A stretch of 64,000 nucleotides of DNA from Martinezella hainanensis (lineage in GTDB: Bacteria; Pseudomonadota; Alphaproteobacteria; Rhizobiales; Rhizobiaceae). The position numbers were made by a program, and so were the translations under genes. The stretch's first letter is position 1; each line of letters begins with the position of its first letter. Positions 1 to 8,347 of this stretch are shown one piece after another. The stretch is taken from contig NZ_FMAC01000005.1 in the NCBI RefSeq assembly GCF_900094555.1, forward strand, positions 124,001 through 188,000, written 5' to 3'. The notes beneath the pieces are model-generated. The model worked only from the letters and a program-made list of their open reading frames with translations. It was not told the DNA's origin and searched no databases.

Positions 1-340
1 GACCCAAGGGCACACCGATGGCGACCGCGATGGCGACGGAGAAGATGCCAGCCATCAGGGACGCCCGCGCGCCCCAGATCATGCGGGAGAGAATGTCGCG
101 GCCGAGATCGTCGGAGCCGAGCCAATGAGCGGCTGATGGCGCCTTGCGGATCGCCGACCAGCTGGTGGCGACCGGATCCGGGATCGGTAGCAGCGGTGCG
201 ACCACCGCAAGCGCGGTAAAGAAGAGAATGATCGCCAGTCCAACCAGCGCGCCCTTGTTGGCTCGCAGCTTGCGCCAGGCGCGGTTGGGAGCACGTTTGG
301 CAGAAGGGGCGGTCGTGGCCGCTTGGACGATCGTGCTCAT
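1..340 (-). CDS. Peptide-type ABC transporter permease, DppC/OppC family (partial, cut by window start)
   Basis: Inner-membrane permease half of a dipeptide/oligopeptide-type importer. Only the N-terminal ~113 residues are present; the rest lies beyond base 1. The visible part has a basic cytoplasmic N-terminus, a first membrane helix (around GALVGLAIILFFTALAVVAPLL), the family's periplasmic segment HWLGSDDLGRDILSRMIWGARASL, and the start of the second helix. HxLGTDxxGRDxxSR is the DppC/OppC hallmark. The ATG at 340 overlaps the TGA of the upstream permease gene by four bases (ATGA), so the two are translationally coupled. Substrate cannot be read from the sequence; the linked GntR gene and M81 peptidase suggest a peptide or peptide-like compound. 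Confidence 0.9.
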   Translation of the reverse strand, partial: MSTIVQAATTAPSAKRAPNRAWRKLRANKGALVGLAIILFFTALAVVAPLLPIPDPVATSWSAIRKAPSAAHWLGSDDLGRDILSRMIWGARASLMAGIFSVAIAVAIGVPLG

Positions 341-1284
341 AGGGCCGCCCTCATGCGCGGATTGAGGAGAACGTAGAGAATATCGGCGATGAGGTTCATT
401 GCGATAAAGCCGATGGCAGTGCAGAGAACCACGCCCTGGACGACGGCATAGTCCCGGTTGAAGACCGCATCGACGATCAGCTTGCCGAAGCCGGGGATGG
501 TGAAGATCTGCTCGGTCAGCACAGCGCCAGCCAGAAGCTCGCCGAAGAGCAGGGCGCTGACAGTGACGACGGGCAGGATGGCGTTGCGGAAGCTGTGCTG
601 AAGGACGACGGCGGTTTCCGGCAGGCCCTTCGCACGGGCTGTCCGGATATAGTCAGCGCTGAGCACGCTCAGCATCGAGGAGCGGGTGTGGCGCATCAAC
701 GTCGCCGCCAGCGCATTGCCGAGCACAAAGGACGGCATCAGCATCGTCTGGATCGAGCGCCATGGGTCTTCGAAAAAGGGTTGATAACCGGAAGCAGGAA
801 GCCAGTGCAGCTTCACCGAGACCAGCAGGATCAGCATGATGCCGAGCCAGAAGTTCGGCACCGACAGCCCGCACAGGGCGACGATATTGGCGAGGAAGTC
901 GATGAAGGTGTTCTTCTTCACCGCCGCCAATATGCCCATGGGAATACCGATCGCGAAAGCGAAGATCATCGACATGACGGCAAGCTGGATCGTTACCGGC
1001 AGCTTTTCGGCAACGAGCGTCAGGACCGGCTGATTGGTGCGCAGCGAGACGCCGAGATCGCCCCTGGCGACACCCTGCAGCCAATAGCCATATTGGTAGA
1101 TGACCGGATCGTTCAGCCGATATTTCTCGCGAAGCAGCTCCAGCACCTGCGGATCGCGCTCTTCGCCGGCCATGGCGAGCACCGGATCGCCAGGCAGCAG
1201 CTTCTGTAGCGAGAAGACGAAGATCGAAATGATCAGCAGCGTCGGGATGGCGACGAGCAGCCTCTTTCCGATATAGCTATACAT
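337..1284 (-). CDS. Peptide-type ABC transporter permease, DppB/OppB family
   Basis: 315-residue inner-membrane permease, full length for DppB. It begins with the family's MYSYIGKRLLVAIPTLLIIS helix. The N-terminal periplasmic stretch has the DppB pattern PGDPVLAMAGEERDPQVLELLREKYRLNDP. About six helices follow, with the EAA-type cytoplasmic loop HTRSSMLSVLSADYIRTARAKGLPE. It partners the DppC-like gene, which it overlaps by four bases, and follows the substrate-binding protein gene after a 70-bp gap. No ATPase gene is visible; it probably lies beyond the window start. The ligand is inferred only as a peptide, nickel or opine-like solute. Confidence 0.93.
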   Translation of the reverse strand: MYSYIGKRLLVAIPTLLIISIFVFSLQKLLPGDPVLAMAGEERDPQVLELLREKYRLNDPVIYQYGYWLQGVARGDLGVSLRTNQPVLTLVAEKLPVTIQLAVMSMIFAFAIGIPMGILAAVKKNTFIDFLANIVALCGLSVPNFWLGIMLILLVSVKLHWLPASGYQPFFEDPWRSIQTMLMPSFVLGNALAATLMRHTRSSMLSVLSADYIRTARAKGLPETAVVLQHSFRNAILPVVTVSALLFGELLAGAVLTEQIFTIPGFGKLIVDAVFNRDYAVVQGVVLCTAIGFIAMNLIADILYVLLNPRMRAAL

Positions 1285-1354
1285 GGGCAGATCCTTGCCG
1301 CGATGTCGAATGTGAAAGCGCCATGCGGGAAGGAGCCCGCATGGCTTTGGTCGT

Positions 1355-2863
1355 TCAGCTGCCCTTCTTCACGCCCACGAGGCGGATCATGCCGTCCGGG
1401 GAGGGCACGAAGCCGGATACCTTCTTGTTGTAGGCCCATATCCAGGCCTGGTGCCCGAGGAAGATGATCGGCAGATCCTGGTTGAGGATCGCCTCGGCCG
1501 CATCGTACCTCTGCTTGCGCACGGCGTTATCCTGCGACTGGCGCGCCTCCAGCAGCAGCTTGTCGACCTCCGGATTGCTGTATTTGGAATCGTTGAGGCC
1601 GGCGCCTGTCGTGACGAACTGCTGAATGTTGCCGTCGGGGTCGGAGCGGCCGGACCAGTCGGAGCGGCTGAGCTGGTAGTTGCCGCTCGATTGTGCGTCG
1701 AGCAAGGTCGCAAATTCGGTCGTCTTCAGCGTCACGTCGAAGCCGGCTTCGGCGACCATCGACTGGATGATCTGCATCATCTGCATCGAGACGGGATTGT
1801 TGGCGACGGCGAGCTCGACCGGGATGCGGTCGAAACCGGCTTCCTTGACCAGCGCCTCGGCCTTGTCGACGTCGCGGGCAGGTACCGGAACGTCCTTGTC
1901 GAACCAGGGGCTGTTCGGCGCAAATGGCTGATTGCCAGCAAGACCCGTGCCGTCGAAGACGATCTGCATGGCAGCTTCGCGGTCGATCGCCAGCGAGAAG
2001 GCCTGGCGCAGGCGCTTGTCCTTGCCCATCGGATTGTCGGCGCGCGTGCCGTTGCCGACATTCGCATAGACGCCGAGCCAGCCGGTGCCGATCGCGTCGG
2101 CATAGACGAGATTGGGATCGCCCTTGACCGTGGCGACATCAGAGGCGGCCACGCGCTCGATCATGTCGAGATCGCCGGAGCGTAGGTTTGCGAGGCGCAC
2201 CGTCGTGTCGGGGATCGGCAGGTAGGTCACCTTGTCGATGAAGATATTGTCCTTGTTCCAGTAGTCCTGGAATTTCTCGAGCACGATGCGGTCCTGCTGC
2301 ACGCGTTCGACGAATTTGAACGGGCCGGAGCAGACGGGATGATCGCCGAATTTGGCACCGGTAGCCTTTGCCGCCGTCGGCGAGACCATCATGCCCGAGC
2401 GGTCGGAGAGCTGGGCAAGCAGCGTGACGTCGGGCGCCTTCAGGGTGAAGGTGACTTCGTACTCGCCTGTCGCATCGACCTTGGCGACGGAGGAAAGTTC
2501 GCTCTTGCGGCGCGACTCCGGCAATGTCTGATAGCGCTGGATATTGTCGACGACGGCTTGCGCGTTAAATGGCGTCTCATCCTGGAATTTCACGCCCTGG
2601 CGCAGCTCCATGACGAGCTGCTTGCCATCATCGGACCATTTCCAGGAGGTGGCAAGCTGCGGTACGAATTTCAGGTCCGGCGTCACGTCGACAAGCTTGT
2701 CGCAGAGCGCGGTATAGACGATGCGGCCGACAAAGGTGCGAGACTGAGCAGGGTCGAGCGCGTCGGCATCGTCCTGCAGGCCGATCTTGAGCTCGGCGGC
2801 TAGGGACGGCAGCGCGATCAGGGCGCCGGCGGCAAGCGATGCCATGAATTTGGCAATCTTCAT
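1355..2863 (-). CDS. ABC transporter substrate-binding protein, SBP_bac_5 (DppA/OppA) family
   Basis: 502-residue periplasmic binding protein. A Sec signal peptide is clear at the N-terminus (MKIAKFMASLAAGALIALPSLA, cleavage near residue 23). The mature part carries family-5 features: DDADALDPAQSRTFVGRIVYTALCDKLVD near the start, the hinge stretch VRLANLRSGDLDMIE, and a C-terminal AEAILNQDLPIIFLGHQAWIWAYNKKVSGF. The ATG has a good Shine-Dalgarno (AGGAGAACGAA). It is second in the GntR-SBP-DppB-DppC order on the minus strand, 84 bp after the regulator gene. Cluster-C binding proteins of this type bind peptides, opines, nickel or sugars, so the ligand is not assigned. Confidence 0.92.
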   Translation of the reverse strand: MKIAKFMASLAAGALIALPSLAAELKIGLQDDADALDPAQSRTFVGRIVYTALCDKLVDVTPDLKFVPQLATSWKWSDDGKQLVMELRQGVKFQDETPFNAQAVVDNIQRYQTLPESRRKSELSSVAKVDATGEYEVTFTLKAPDVTLLAQLSDRSGMMVSPTAAKATGAKFGDHPVCSGPFKFVERVQQDRIVLEKFQDYWNKDNIFIDKVTYLPIPDTTVRLANLRSGDLDMIERVAASDVATVKGDPNLVYADAIGTGWLGVYANVGNGTRADNPMGKDKRLRQAFSLAIDREAAMQIVFDGTGLAGNQPFAPNSPWFDKDVPVPARDVDKAEALVKEAGFDRIPVELAVANNPVSMQMMQIIQSMVAEAGFDVTLKTTEFATLLDAQSSGNYQLSRSDWSGRSDPDGNIQQFVTTGAGLNDSKYSNPEVDKLLLEARQSQDNAVRKQRYDAAEAILNQDLPIIFLGHQAWIWAYNKKVSGFVPSPDGMIRLVGVKKGS

Positions 2864-2947
2864 TTCGTTCTCCTGTTTATAGTTTTCGTTTTGCAGTCTT
2901 GGCCGGTTTCCTCTCCAGCCATGGTCTGGTGTGGGCGAGACTTTTGG

Positions 2948-3670
2948 TCAGCCCACCTCCTCGGCTTGCCGCGCATCCAGCGAAGTGATGCGGATCAGGC
3001 TTTCCTGAAGCATCAGAAGATGTTCGCGCATGGCCTCAGCCGCCTTCATCGGGTTGCGCGCCGCAATGGCGTCGATGATTGCCCGATGCTGTGCATAGGA
3101 GACCGGGCGCGTCCTGTTGATGCTGCGGGCCAATTCGCGAATGGTTTGCCAGGCTTCGTCCTGGCGGACATGATTGATCACGTCGAAAATGGTCAGGAAG
3201 AACTGATTGCCGGCGCTTTGCGCGATCAACCGATGCAATGCGCCATCCCAGAGTTCGCGGCTGTCGGCATCGTCGCTGGCCGTGATCTTCTTTGCCAGCT
3301 CATACATGCGGTCGATGTCGTCGGGCTTGGCGCGCATGGCGGCGAGCTGGGCGAGTTGTGGCTCGATGCGCAGCCGGACCTCCATCACTTCCATGAGGTC
3401 GGTGCCGGCGACAAGCGTGCTGACATGCTGGCTCCAGTCGTCCGGTCGTTGTCCGACATAGGTTCCCGAGCCCTGCCGCCGCCAGACGCGGCCTTCCGCT
3501 TCCAGCACTTCTAACGCCCGCCGGATCGCACGCCGGCTGACGCCGAGCGTTTCCGAAAGAGCCCGCTCCGTCGGCAGCTTTCCATCGGTCGGCAGATCGG
3601 CGGAATTCAAGAGCCCTCGGAGCCTTTCCAGGGCATGCACCGAATTTTCCGGAAGGCTGCTGGTTGCCAT
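2948..3670 (-). CDS. GntR-family transcriptional regulator with FCD domain
   Basis: 240-residue repressor-type regulator. Residues ~8-78 form the GntR winged helix (GKLPTERALSETLGVSRRAIR, then LEVLEAEGRVWRRQGSGTYVG). The rest is an all-helical FCD ligand domain (MEVRLRIEPQLAQLAAMRAKPDD, later MREHLLMLQE). It is the first gene of the minus-strand unit that continues into the binding protein and permeases, so it is the natural local regulator of that transporter. A perfect 8-bp inverted repeat lies 10-30 bp upstream of its ATG and is the likely autoregulatory operator. FCD domains often bind metal plus a small acid; the effector here is unknown. Confidence 0.92.
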   Translation of the reverse strand: MATSSLPENSVHALERLRGLLNSADLPTDGKLPTERALSETLGVSRRAIRRALEVLEAEGRVWRRQGSGTYVGQRPDDWSQHVSTLVAGTDLMEVMEVRLRIEPQLAQLAAMRAKPDDIDRMYELAKKITASDDADSRELWDGALHRLIAQSAGNQFFLTIFDVINHVRQDEAWQTIRELARSINRTRPVSYAQHRAIIDAIAARNPMKAAEAMREHLLMLQESLIRITSLDARQAEEVG

Positions 3671-3679
3671 GACGAGGGT

Positions 3680-3700
3680 GAACCAATTTCAGATTGGTTC
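3680..3700. promoter_or_regulatory. Inverted repeat, candidate operator of the adjacent GntR gene
   Basis: GAACCAAT, a 5-bp spacer TTCAG, then ATTGGTTC. The arms are perfect reverse complements. It sits directly upstream of the GntR start codon at 3670, the usual place for GntR autoregulation. Binding is inferred. Confidence 0.6.
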
Positions 3701-3778
3701 AATAGAAATTCAACTCGATCACATCGTCAAGCGCTTTTTGTGCAATTTTTGCAATGCGCAATTTTTGTGCGCAATGCG

Positions 3779-3810
3779 AAAAGGCGACCCGCAAAAACGG
3801 GTCGCCTTTT
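3779..3810 (-). terminator. Rho-independent terminator after the MlrC-like gene
   Basis: Stem AAGGCGACCCG / CGGGTCGCCTT with loop CAAAAA, flanked by A and T runs on the two sides so it could work in either direction. On the minus strand it lies 49 bp after the stop of the M81 peptidase gene and ahead of the GntR gene, separating the ROK-MlrC unit from the transporter unit. Confidence 0.8.
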
Positions 3811-3858
3811 CAGACGGTGGGATGATGGCGTCCGCCCTTACGGCTCTCGGGCGGAGCC

Positions 3859-5301
3859 TTATCGACCGATGGCGCGCGCCGAAATGGCTGTCTCGGGCGT
3901 GAAGTCGAAATCCCTGTCGAAGGGGTAGGTCGGCTTCGTCTTGCGCAGGCGCGGCAGGCGCTCGACGAATTGGTCGACGACGCCGGGCGACAGTGCCATC
4001 AGGTTCGGATTGGCGATGGGTGCCAGTTCCGGAGAAAGATAGCCCGATTTGACGACGATGATCTTTGCCTTGTGCGGATCAAGGCCGAGGCGGGTAAAAT
4101 CGGCGATGTTGTGGTAGGGACGGCGCTTGGCTGAAAGGACGAGGTCGATGCCGCCGATGGAGACGACGGCCTGCATGTCGCTCGCTTCTTTAGTCTCCAG
4201 CAGGTGCTTGACGGTGAAGTTGCCTTTTACCGGTTTGCTTCCCTTGGTGTCGAGCGACGCGCCGACGGAGACATCGAGGGTGGCACCGGGGCCGGCGGCA
4301 TAGCAGGCTTCCGTCGCGGCCTTGTCGGCGATGCCGGCAAAGATGACGCCTTGTGCGCCCTTGGCAATGAGTTCGGCCAGCACATCGGCGCGGTCACCGA
4401 CGCCGCCGCCCGTCGGATTGTCGCCGGACTCAGCCAGAACAACGGGCGCGGTCGTGCTAGTGATTGCCTTGGCGACGCATTCCTCGATCGAGCCGATTTC
4501 GCAGCCGAAAACGAAATCCTGGCGCGCATCCCAATAGGCCTGCGCGAGGCGCTTTGCTTCCCGCTCAAGCACGGCGCGATCCGTGCCGGTCATGATGGCG
4601 GCTGCCGTGGCACGCGGTTCGTCAGCCCAGACATAGCCGACCATCAGGGAGGCATCCCAGACGCCGTCAATGGCATCGATTCCGGGCAGCATGTCGTAAA
4701 GGCTTTTGGCTGGTTCATCGACGGTGCTGGTGCGTTCGCCCGGCAGCACCACCGGGATCGGCGCCCAGAGCAGGATCGGCTTCACGCCGGTCTTCAGGCT
4801 TTCCGTCAGCATCTTGACCGCGCGGCGCATGGTCTCCTCGACATCGATATGCGGGGCGGTGCGATAGGTCGAGTACATGTCGAGCGCATCGATGATGCGC
4901 TGGGTGACATTGCCATGCAGGTCGTAACTTGCCGAGACCATGCAATCGTCACCGACGACGGCGCGGGCGGCGCTGATCCAGTCGCCTTCGGCATCTTCCA
5001 TGCCCTCGACATACATGGCGCCATGCATGGCGAGATAGAGCCCGTCGAGTGGCAGCAAGGCCTTCAGCCCTTCGAGGAACTCTGCCTTGAAGGCCTCGTA
5101 GGTATGGCGCGCGACGGGGCCGCCGGCGATTGCTCTGGCATGGATGGTCGGCAGGAATTCGCCGTCATAATCCCTCAGGAAGGCGAAATAGGGCGAGGCA
5201 GTCAGCTCTGCGCCGCGCAGGACGCGAAAGTCCTTCTCTTCGTTCAGGACGGGATTGTAGGTGCTGCATTCGATATGAATGCCTCCGACGGCGATGCGCA
5301 T
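3859..5301 (-). CDS. M81 family metallopeptidase, MlrC-like
   Basis: 480-residue protein starting MRIAVGGIHIECSTYNPV, the typical M81/MlrC N-terminus. Further hallmarks are LYLAMHGAMYVEGMEDAEGDW and SYDLHGNVTQRIIDALD, and, after a DUF1485-type region, the C-terminal part with ESGDNPTGGGVGD and VVKSGYLSPELAPIA. The family includes the microcystin-degrading MlrC, which cleaves linear peptides with a zinc centre. An ATG at 5328 is in frame, but the ATG at 5301 was chosen because it has GAGG five bases upstream and leaves a 7-bp gap after the ROK gene instead of an overlap. It is co-transcribed with ROK and lies next to a peptide-type importer, so a role in breaking down an imported peptide-like compound is plausible (inference). 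Confidence 0.88.
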   Translation of the reverse strand: MRIAVGGIHIECSTYNPVLNEEKDFRVLRGAELTASPYFAFLRDYDGEFLPTIHARAIAGGPVARHTYEAFKAEFLEGLKALLPLDGLYLAMHGAMYVEGMEDAEGDWISAARAVVGDDCMVSASYDLHGNVTQRIIDALDMYSTYRTAPHIDVEETMRRAVKMLTESLKTGVKPILLWAPIPVVLPGERTSTVDEPAKSLYDMLPGIDAIDGVWDASLMVGYVWADEPRATAAAIMTGTDRAVLEREAKRLAQAYWDARQDFVFGCEIGSIEECVAKAITSTTAPVVLAESGDNPTGGGVGDRADVLAELIAKGAQGVIFAGIADKAATEACYAAGPGATLDVSVGASLDTKGSKPVKGNFTVKHLLETKEASDMQAVVSIGGIDLVLSAKRRPYHNIADFTRLGLDPHKAKIIVVKSGYLSPELAPIANPNLMALSPGVVDQFVERLPRLRKTKPTYPFDRDFDFTPETAISARAIGR

Positions 5302-5308
5302 GGGAACC

Positions 5309-6442
5309 TCAATAGGGGTTGGGACCAATCAGAAAATTATGAGCGGCAATGCTGGCAGCGCCCCGCGCCCAGACATCGCCATCGACGCGCTGCGTGCGGA
5401 TCGGTGTCTGGCCGGCATAGCGCGGCAATACGTTTGCCTCGACAGCTTGCTGCATGACTGTGCCGAAAAGGCCATCGAAGCGCCCTTCGACGTGCGTAAT
5501 CAGGATCAGGCCGGGATCGTTGAACTGGATGAGGTGCGCGATCGCCAGCCCAAGAGCACTGCCGGCGCGATGCAGGACGCGGATCGCTGCGGCGTTGCCG
5601 AGCGATGCCTCCGTCTCCAGTTCGTCGAGGGATTGGCAGCTGAGGCCCTCGGCTTTGGCCGTTTCCTTGATTGCCTTCAGCGAGGCTATGGTATCGAGAC
5701 ATCCGCGCTTGCCGCAGCGGCAGGGCGAACCATTGGGCTCGATCGTACAATGGGCAATTTCGCCGGCGCCGCCATGATTGCCGCGATAGAGCTTGCCGCC
5801 GATAAAATGGGCGCAGCCGATGCCGTCGTCGAAGGACACCACGCTGAAATTCTGCACGTCGCGGGCGTTGCCGAACAGCTTCTCGCTGACCGCGACCGCC
5901 TTGGCGTCGTTTTCTATGAAGGTGGCGATGCCGGTCTTCTGCCTGATGATGCCGGCAAGCGGCACGTCCTGCCAGCCAAGCAGGGTGGATTTGACGCAGC
6001 TTGCCTGTTTTTCGTCGACGAAGCCGGAAAGAGCGATGCCGAGGCCTGAGAGCTTGCGACTGGCATCTTTGCATTCGGCCAGCAATTTCGGCAGCGTGTC
6101 GGCGATCATTTCGGCAATGATGTCAGGATCGCGCGATAGCGGCATGGTCTGACGAGCGACGATGTTGCCATTGAAATCGCTGAGCACCAGCGGTGCCGGG
6201 TCTTCCAGCAGCGAAATTCCACCGAAGAAGGCACCTTCCGGATGCAGGTCCAGCAGGATCGACGGGCGGCCCTGTCCGTAGATCGTTTCCGTCTCCCGCA
6301 ATACGCCGCGGGAAATCAGATCACGGGCAATCCCGCTCATCGCAGCCTTGCTCAGCCCCATTGAGGCCGCCAGGACCGTGCGGCTGGAAGGGCCTGATTG
6401 GCTGATGACCCGCAAAAGCTGCTGCTGAGAGGATGTTAGCAA
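5309..6442 (-). CDS. ROK family transcriptional regulator
   Basis: 377-residue regulator. A winged-helix domain at residues ~5-55 (VLAASMGLSKAAMSGIARDL) precedes a ROK sugar-kinase-like domain. That domain keeps the zinc motif HCTIEPNGSPCRCGKRGCLD (CxCGxxGCx) and the preceding GGAGEIAH, while the family's ATP-site DxGGT stretch is not preserved, as expected for a regulator. The start used is TTG at 6442; no better in-frame ATG lies before the upstream stop, so the exact N-terminus is uncertain. Two small palindromes upstream (6486-6537) are likely autoregulatory sites. It probably controls the downstream M81 gene. Confidence 0.88.
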   Translation of the reverse strand: MLTSSQQQLLRVISQSGPSSRTVLAASMGLSKAAMSGIARDLISRGVLRETETIYGQGRPSILLDLHPEGAFFGGISLLEDPAPLVLSDFNGNIVARQTMPLSRDPDIIAEMIADTLPKLLAECKDASRKLSGLGIALSGFVDEKQASCVKSTLLGWQDVPLAGIIRQKTGIATFIENDAKAVAVSEKLFGNARDVQNFSVVSFDDGIGCAHFIGGKLYRGNHGGAGEIAHCTIEPNGSPCRCGKRGCLDTIASLKAIKETAKAEGLSCQSLDELETEASLGNAAAIRVLHRAGSALGLAIAHLIQFNDPGLILITHVEGRFDGLFGTVMQQAVEANVLPRYAGQTPIRTQRVDGDVWARGAASIAAHNFLIGPNPY

Positions 6443-6485
6443 TTCGACGTTCCGTCTGGATCCTTGCTCGTTTCGCCAACAATAA

Positions 6486-6537
6486 GTTCAGAAAATGAAC
6501 AAAGCAATCGTAATTAGTTTCATTGAGAATCTAATTA
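6486..6537. promoter_or_regulatory. Candidate ROK operator: two inverted repeats upstream of the ROK gene
   Basis: TAATTAG (6511-6517) and CTAATTA (6531-6537) form a perfect 7-bp inverted repeat with a 13-bp AT-rich spacer, a geometry like NagC/XylR-type ROK operators. A second perfect repeat, GTTCA-GAAAA-TGAAC, lies at 6486-6500. Both sit 44-95 bp upstream of the ROK start. Function is inferred from position and symmetry. Confidence 0.45.
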
Positions 6538-6823
6538 AGCTGAGCTGATAATGAATTTGAGGAGAATACCGATTCCTTGGCCTGTTTCGTGACAGGCGAT
6601 ATCCAAGTGCTGCCTGCGGGCGACTTGGCAGAATATGCTCGCGTTTAAATGGTTGACATCGACCCGCATCAATATGCAAAGCTTATCATAGCGATTCAGC
6701 CGGCTCTGGCCCTCCAATCGTCTCGTCCCTAGACTTTGATCCCACCAGCTAAGCGCTCGACCATGGCCGTTATGGCGGCTTGTGCATTTTTGATCTCGGG
6801 TGCAGCAGTCAGAAAGGAATGCC
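6538..6823. other. Intergenic region between divergent ROK and exporter genes
   Basis: No convincing gene. It holds a TTGACA at 6651-6656 that could be a -35 element for the exporter gene, though no well-spaced -10 is seen, and a small repeat CCAAGT...ACTTGG near 6605-6630. The exporter's Shine-Dalgarno (AAAGGA) is at 6813-6818. Confidence 0.4.
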
Positions 6824-8323
6824 ATGTCCAGCACGGTCGATCGTTCGAGACGCCCGTTGGTCATCGTCTCGATCATGCTTGCGACCTTCATGGTCGCCAT
6901 CGAAGCCACCATCGTCGCAACGGCCATGCCGCGCATCGTCGGCCAACTCGGTGGCTTCACCTACTATAGCTGGGTCTTTTCCGCCTTTCTGCTGGCGCAG
7001 TCCACCACCACGGTCATCTATGGCAAACTTTCCGATATTTTCGGCCGCAAGCCCATGCTGATCGGCGGCATCATCATTTTTCTCGTGGGCTCGACGCTGG
7101 CCGGTTTCGCCTGGTCGATGGCCTCGCTCATCGTCTTCAGGCTGCTGCAGGGTCTCGGTGCCGGCGCCATCCAGCCGGTCACGATGACCGTCGTCGGCGA
7201 TCTCTACAAACTGGAAGAGCGTGCCAAGGTGCAAGGCGCGCTCGCCAGTGTCTGGGCGATCTCCGCCGTCATCGGCCCGCTTGCCGGCGGCATCATCGTC
7301 GACAATCTCTCCTGGGCCTGGATTTTCTGGATCAACCTGCCGCTTGGCGTGCTTGCCATTGCTGGCTTCATGGTCTTTCTGCATGAATCCATCACGCCTC
7401 GCGAGGCGAAGATCGACTATCTCGGCACGATCCTGTTTTCGATTTCGATCGTGTCGCTGCTTGTCATCCTGACGGAGACCGATGCCGGATTTGCCGTTCT
7501 CTGTCCCCTGGCAATCGTCTTCCTCGTCACTGGTGTCCTGTTCCTGTGGCAGGAGCGGCGAGCGCCGGAGCCGATTATTTCGATCGCGCTCTGGAGTCAG
7601 CGGCTGATCGCGACCAGCAACGCCGCGACATTGCTCGCCGGCATGGCCCTGATCGGCCTGACCACGGTCCTGCCGATCTATGTGCAGGGCGTACTCGGCC
7701 GCTCGCCGCTGGAGGCCGGCTTCACGCTCACCATGCTGATCGTCGGTTGGCCGCTCGCCGTCATGCTCGCAAGCCGCTTCTTCCGCACCTTCGGCATCCG
7801 CACAACCTTGCGCGCCGGCAGCCTGATGTTTCCCTTCGGTTCATTCTTCCTGCTGTTTCTGACGCCGGAGAGCAGCCCGGTGATCGCGGGGATCGGCTCG
7901 TTCCTGATGGGCTTCGGCATGGGCCTCATCAGCCTCACCAGTGTCGTGTTGGTGCAGGAAAGCGTGGAGTGGTCGATGCGCGGCAGTGCCACTGCGTCGA
8001 TCATCTTCTCGCGCAGCCTCGGCAATACGCTTGGCGCCACCGCGCTCGGCGCGATCATGAATGTCGGCATCGCCCATTACGGCAGCGGAGAACTGGCGGC
8101 AAGGCTTCACGACATCCTCAACCAGCCGACCGGCCTCTCCGACCTCGTCGGCGATCCCGCGATCCGTGGCGTCTTCGATGCCGCGCTGCACTGGAGCTTC
8201 TGGGGCGTTGTCATCGTTGCCTTGACGACCTGCGCGACCATCTGGCTCATCCCGGTGACGCGTGACGCCGGTCGCGGATCGTCAATGCCCAAGGCGGATG
8301 CCCAGGATGCGATAACGCACTAA
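6824..8323 (+). CDS. MFS multidrug exporter, DHA2 (14-TMS) family
   Basis: 499-residue proton-driven exporter. Motif C-like and DHA2 features are visible: TFMVAIEATIVATAMPRIVGQLGG in helix 1, YGKLSDIFGRKPM (motif A) after helix 2, FRLLQGLGAGAIQPVTMTVVGDLY, and WRWIF-like WAWIFWINLPLGVLA. About 14 hydrophobic segments are present, ending in a short polar tail. An in-frame GTG lies at 6800, but the ATG at 6824 has AAAGGA at the right distance and gives the usual short N-terminus. It is transcribed divergently from the ROK gene and convergently with the next GntR gene. Substrate is unknown; the family exports drugs, dyes and some natural products. Confidence 0.9.
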   Translation: MSSTVDRSRRPLVIVSIMLATFMVAIEATIVATAMPRIVGQLGGFTYYSWVFSAFLLAQSTTTVIYGKLSDIFGRKPMLIGGIIIFLVGSTLAGFAWSMASLIVFRLLQGLGAGAIQPVTMTVVGDLYKLEERAKVQGALASVWAISAVIGPLAGGIIVDNLSWAWIFWINLPLGVLAIAGFMVFLHESITPREAKIDYLGTILFSISIVSLLVILTETDAGFAVLCPLAIVFLVTGVLFLWQERRAPEPIISIALWSQRLIATSNAATLLAGMALIGLTTVLPIYVQGVLGRSPLEAGFTLTMLIVGWPLAVMLASRFFRTFGIRTTLRAGSLMFPFGSFFLLFLTPESSPVIAGIGSFLMGFGMGLISLTSVVLVQESVEWSMRGSATASIIFSRSLGNTLGATALGAIMNVGIAHYGSGELAARLHDILNQPTGLSDLVGDPAIRGVFDAALHWSFWGVVIVALTTCATIWLIPVTRDAGRGSSMPKADAQDAITH

Positions 8324-8347
8324 CCCGGAGGGGCAAGATGCGGCGCG

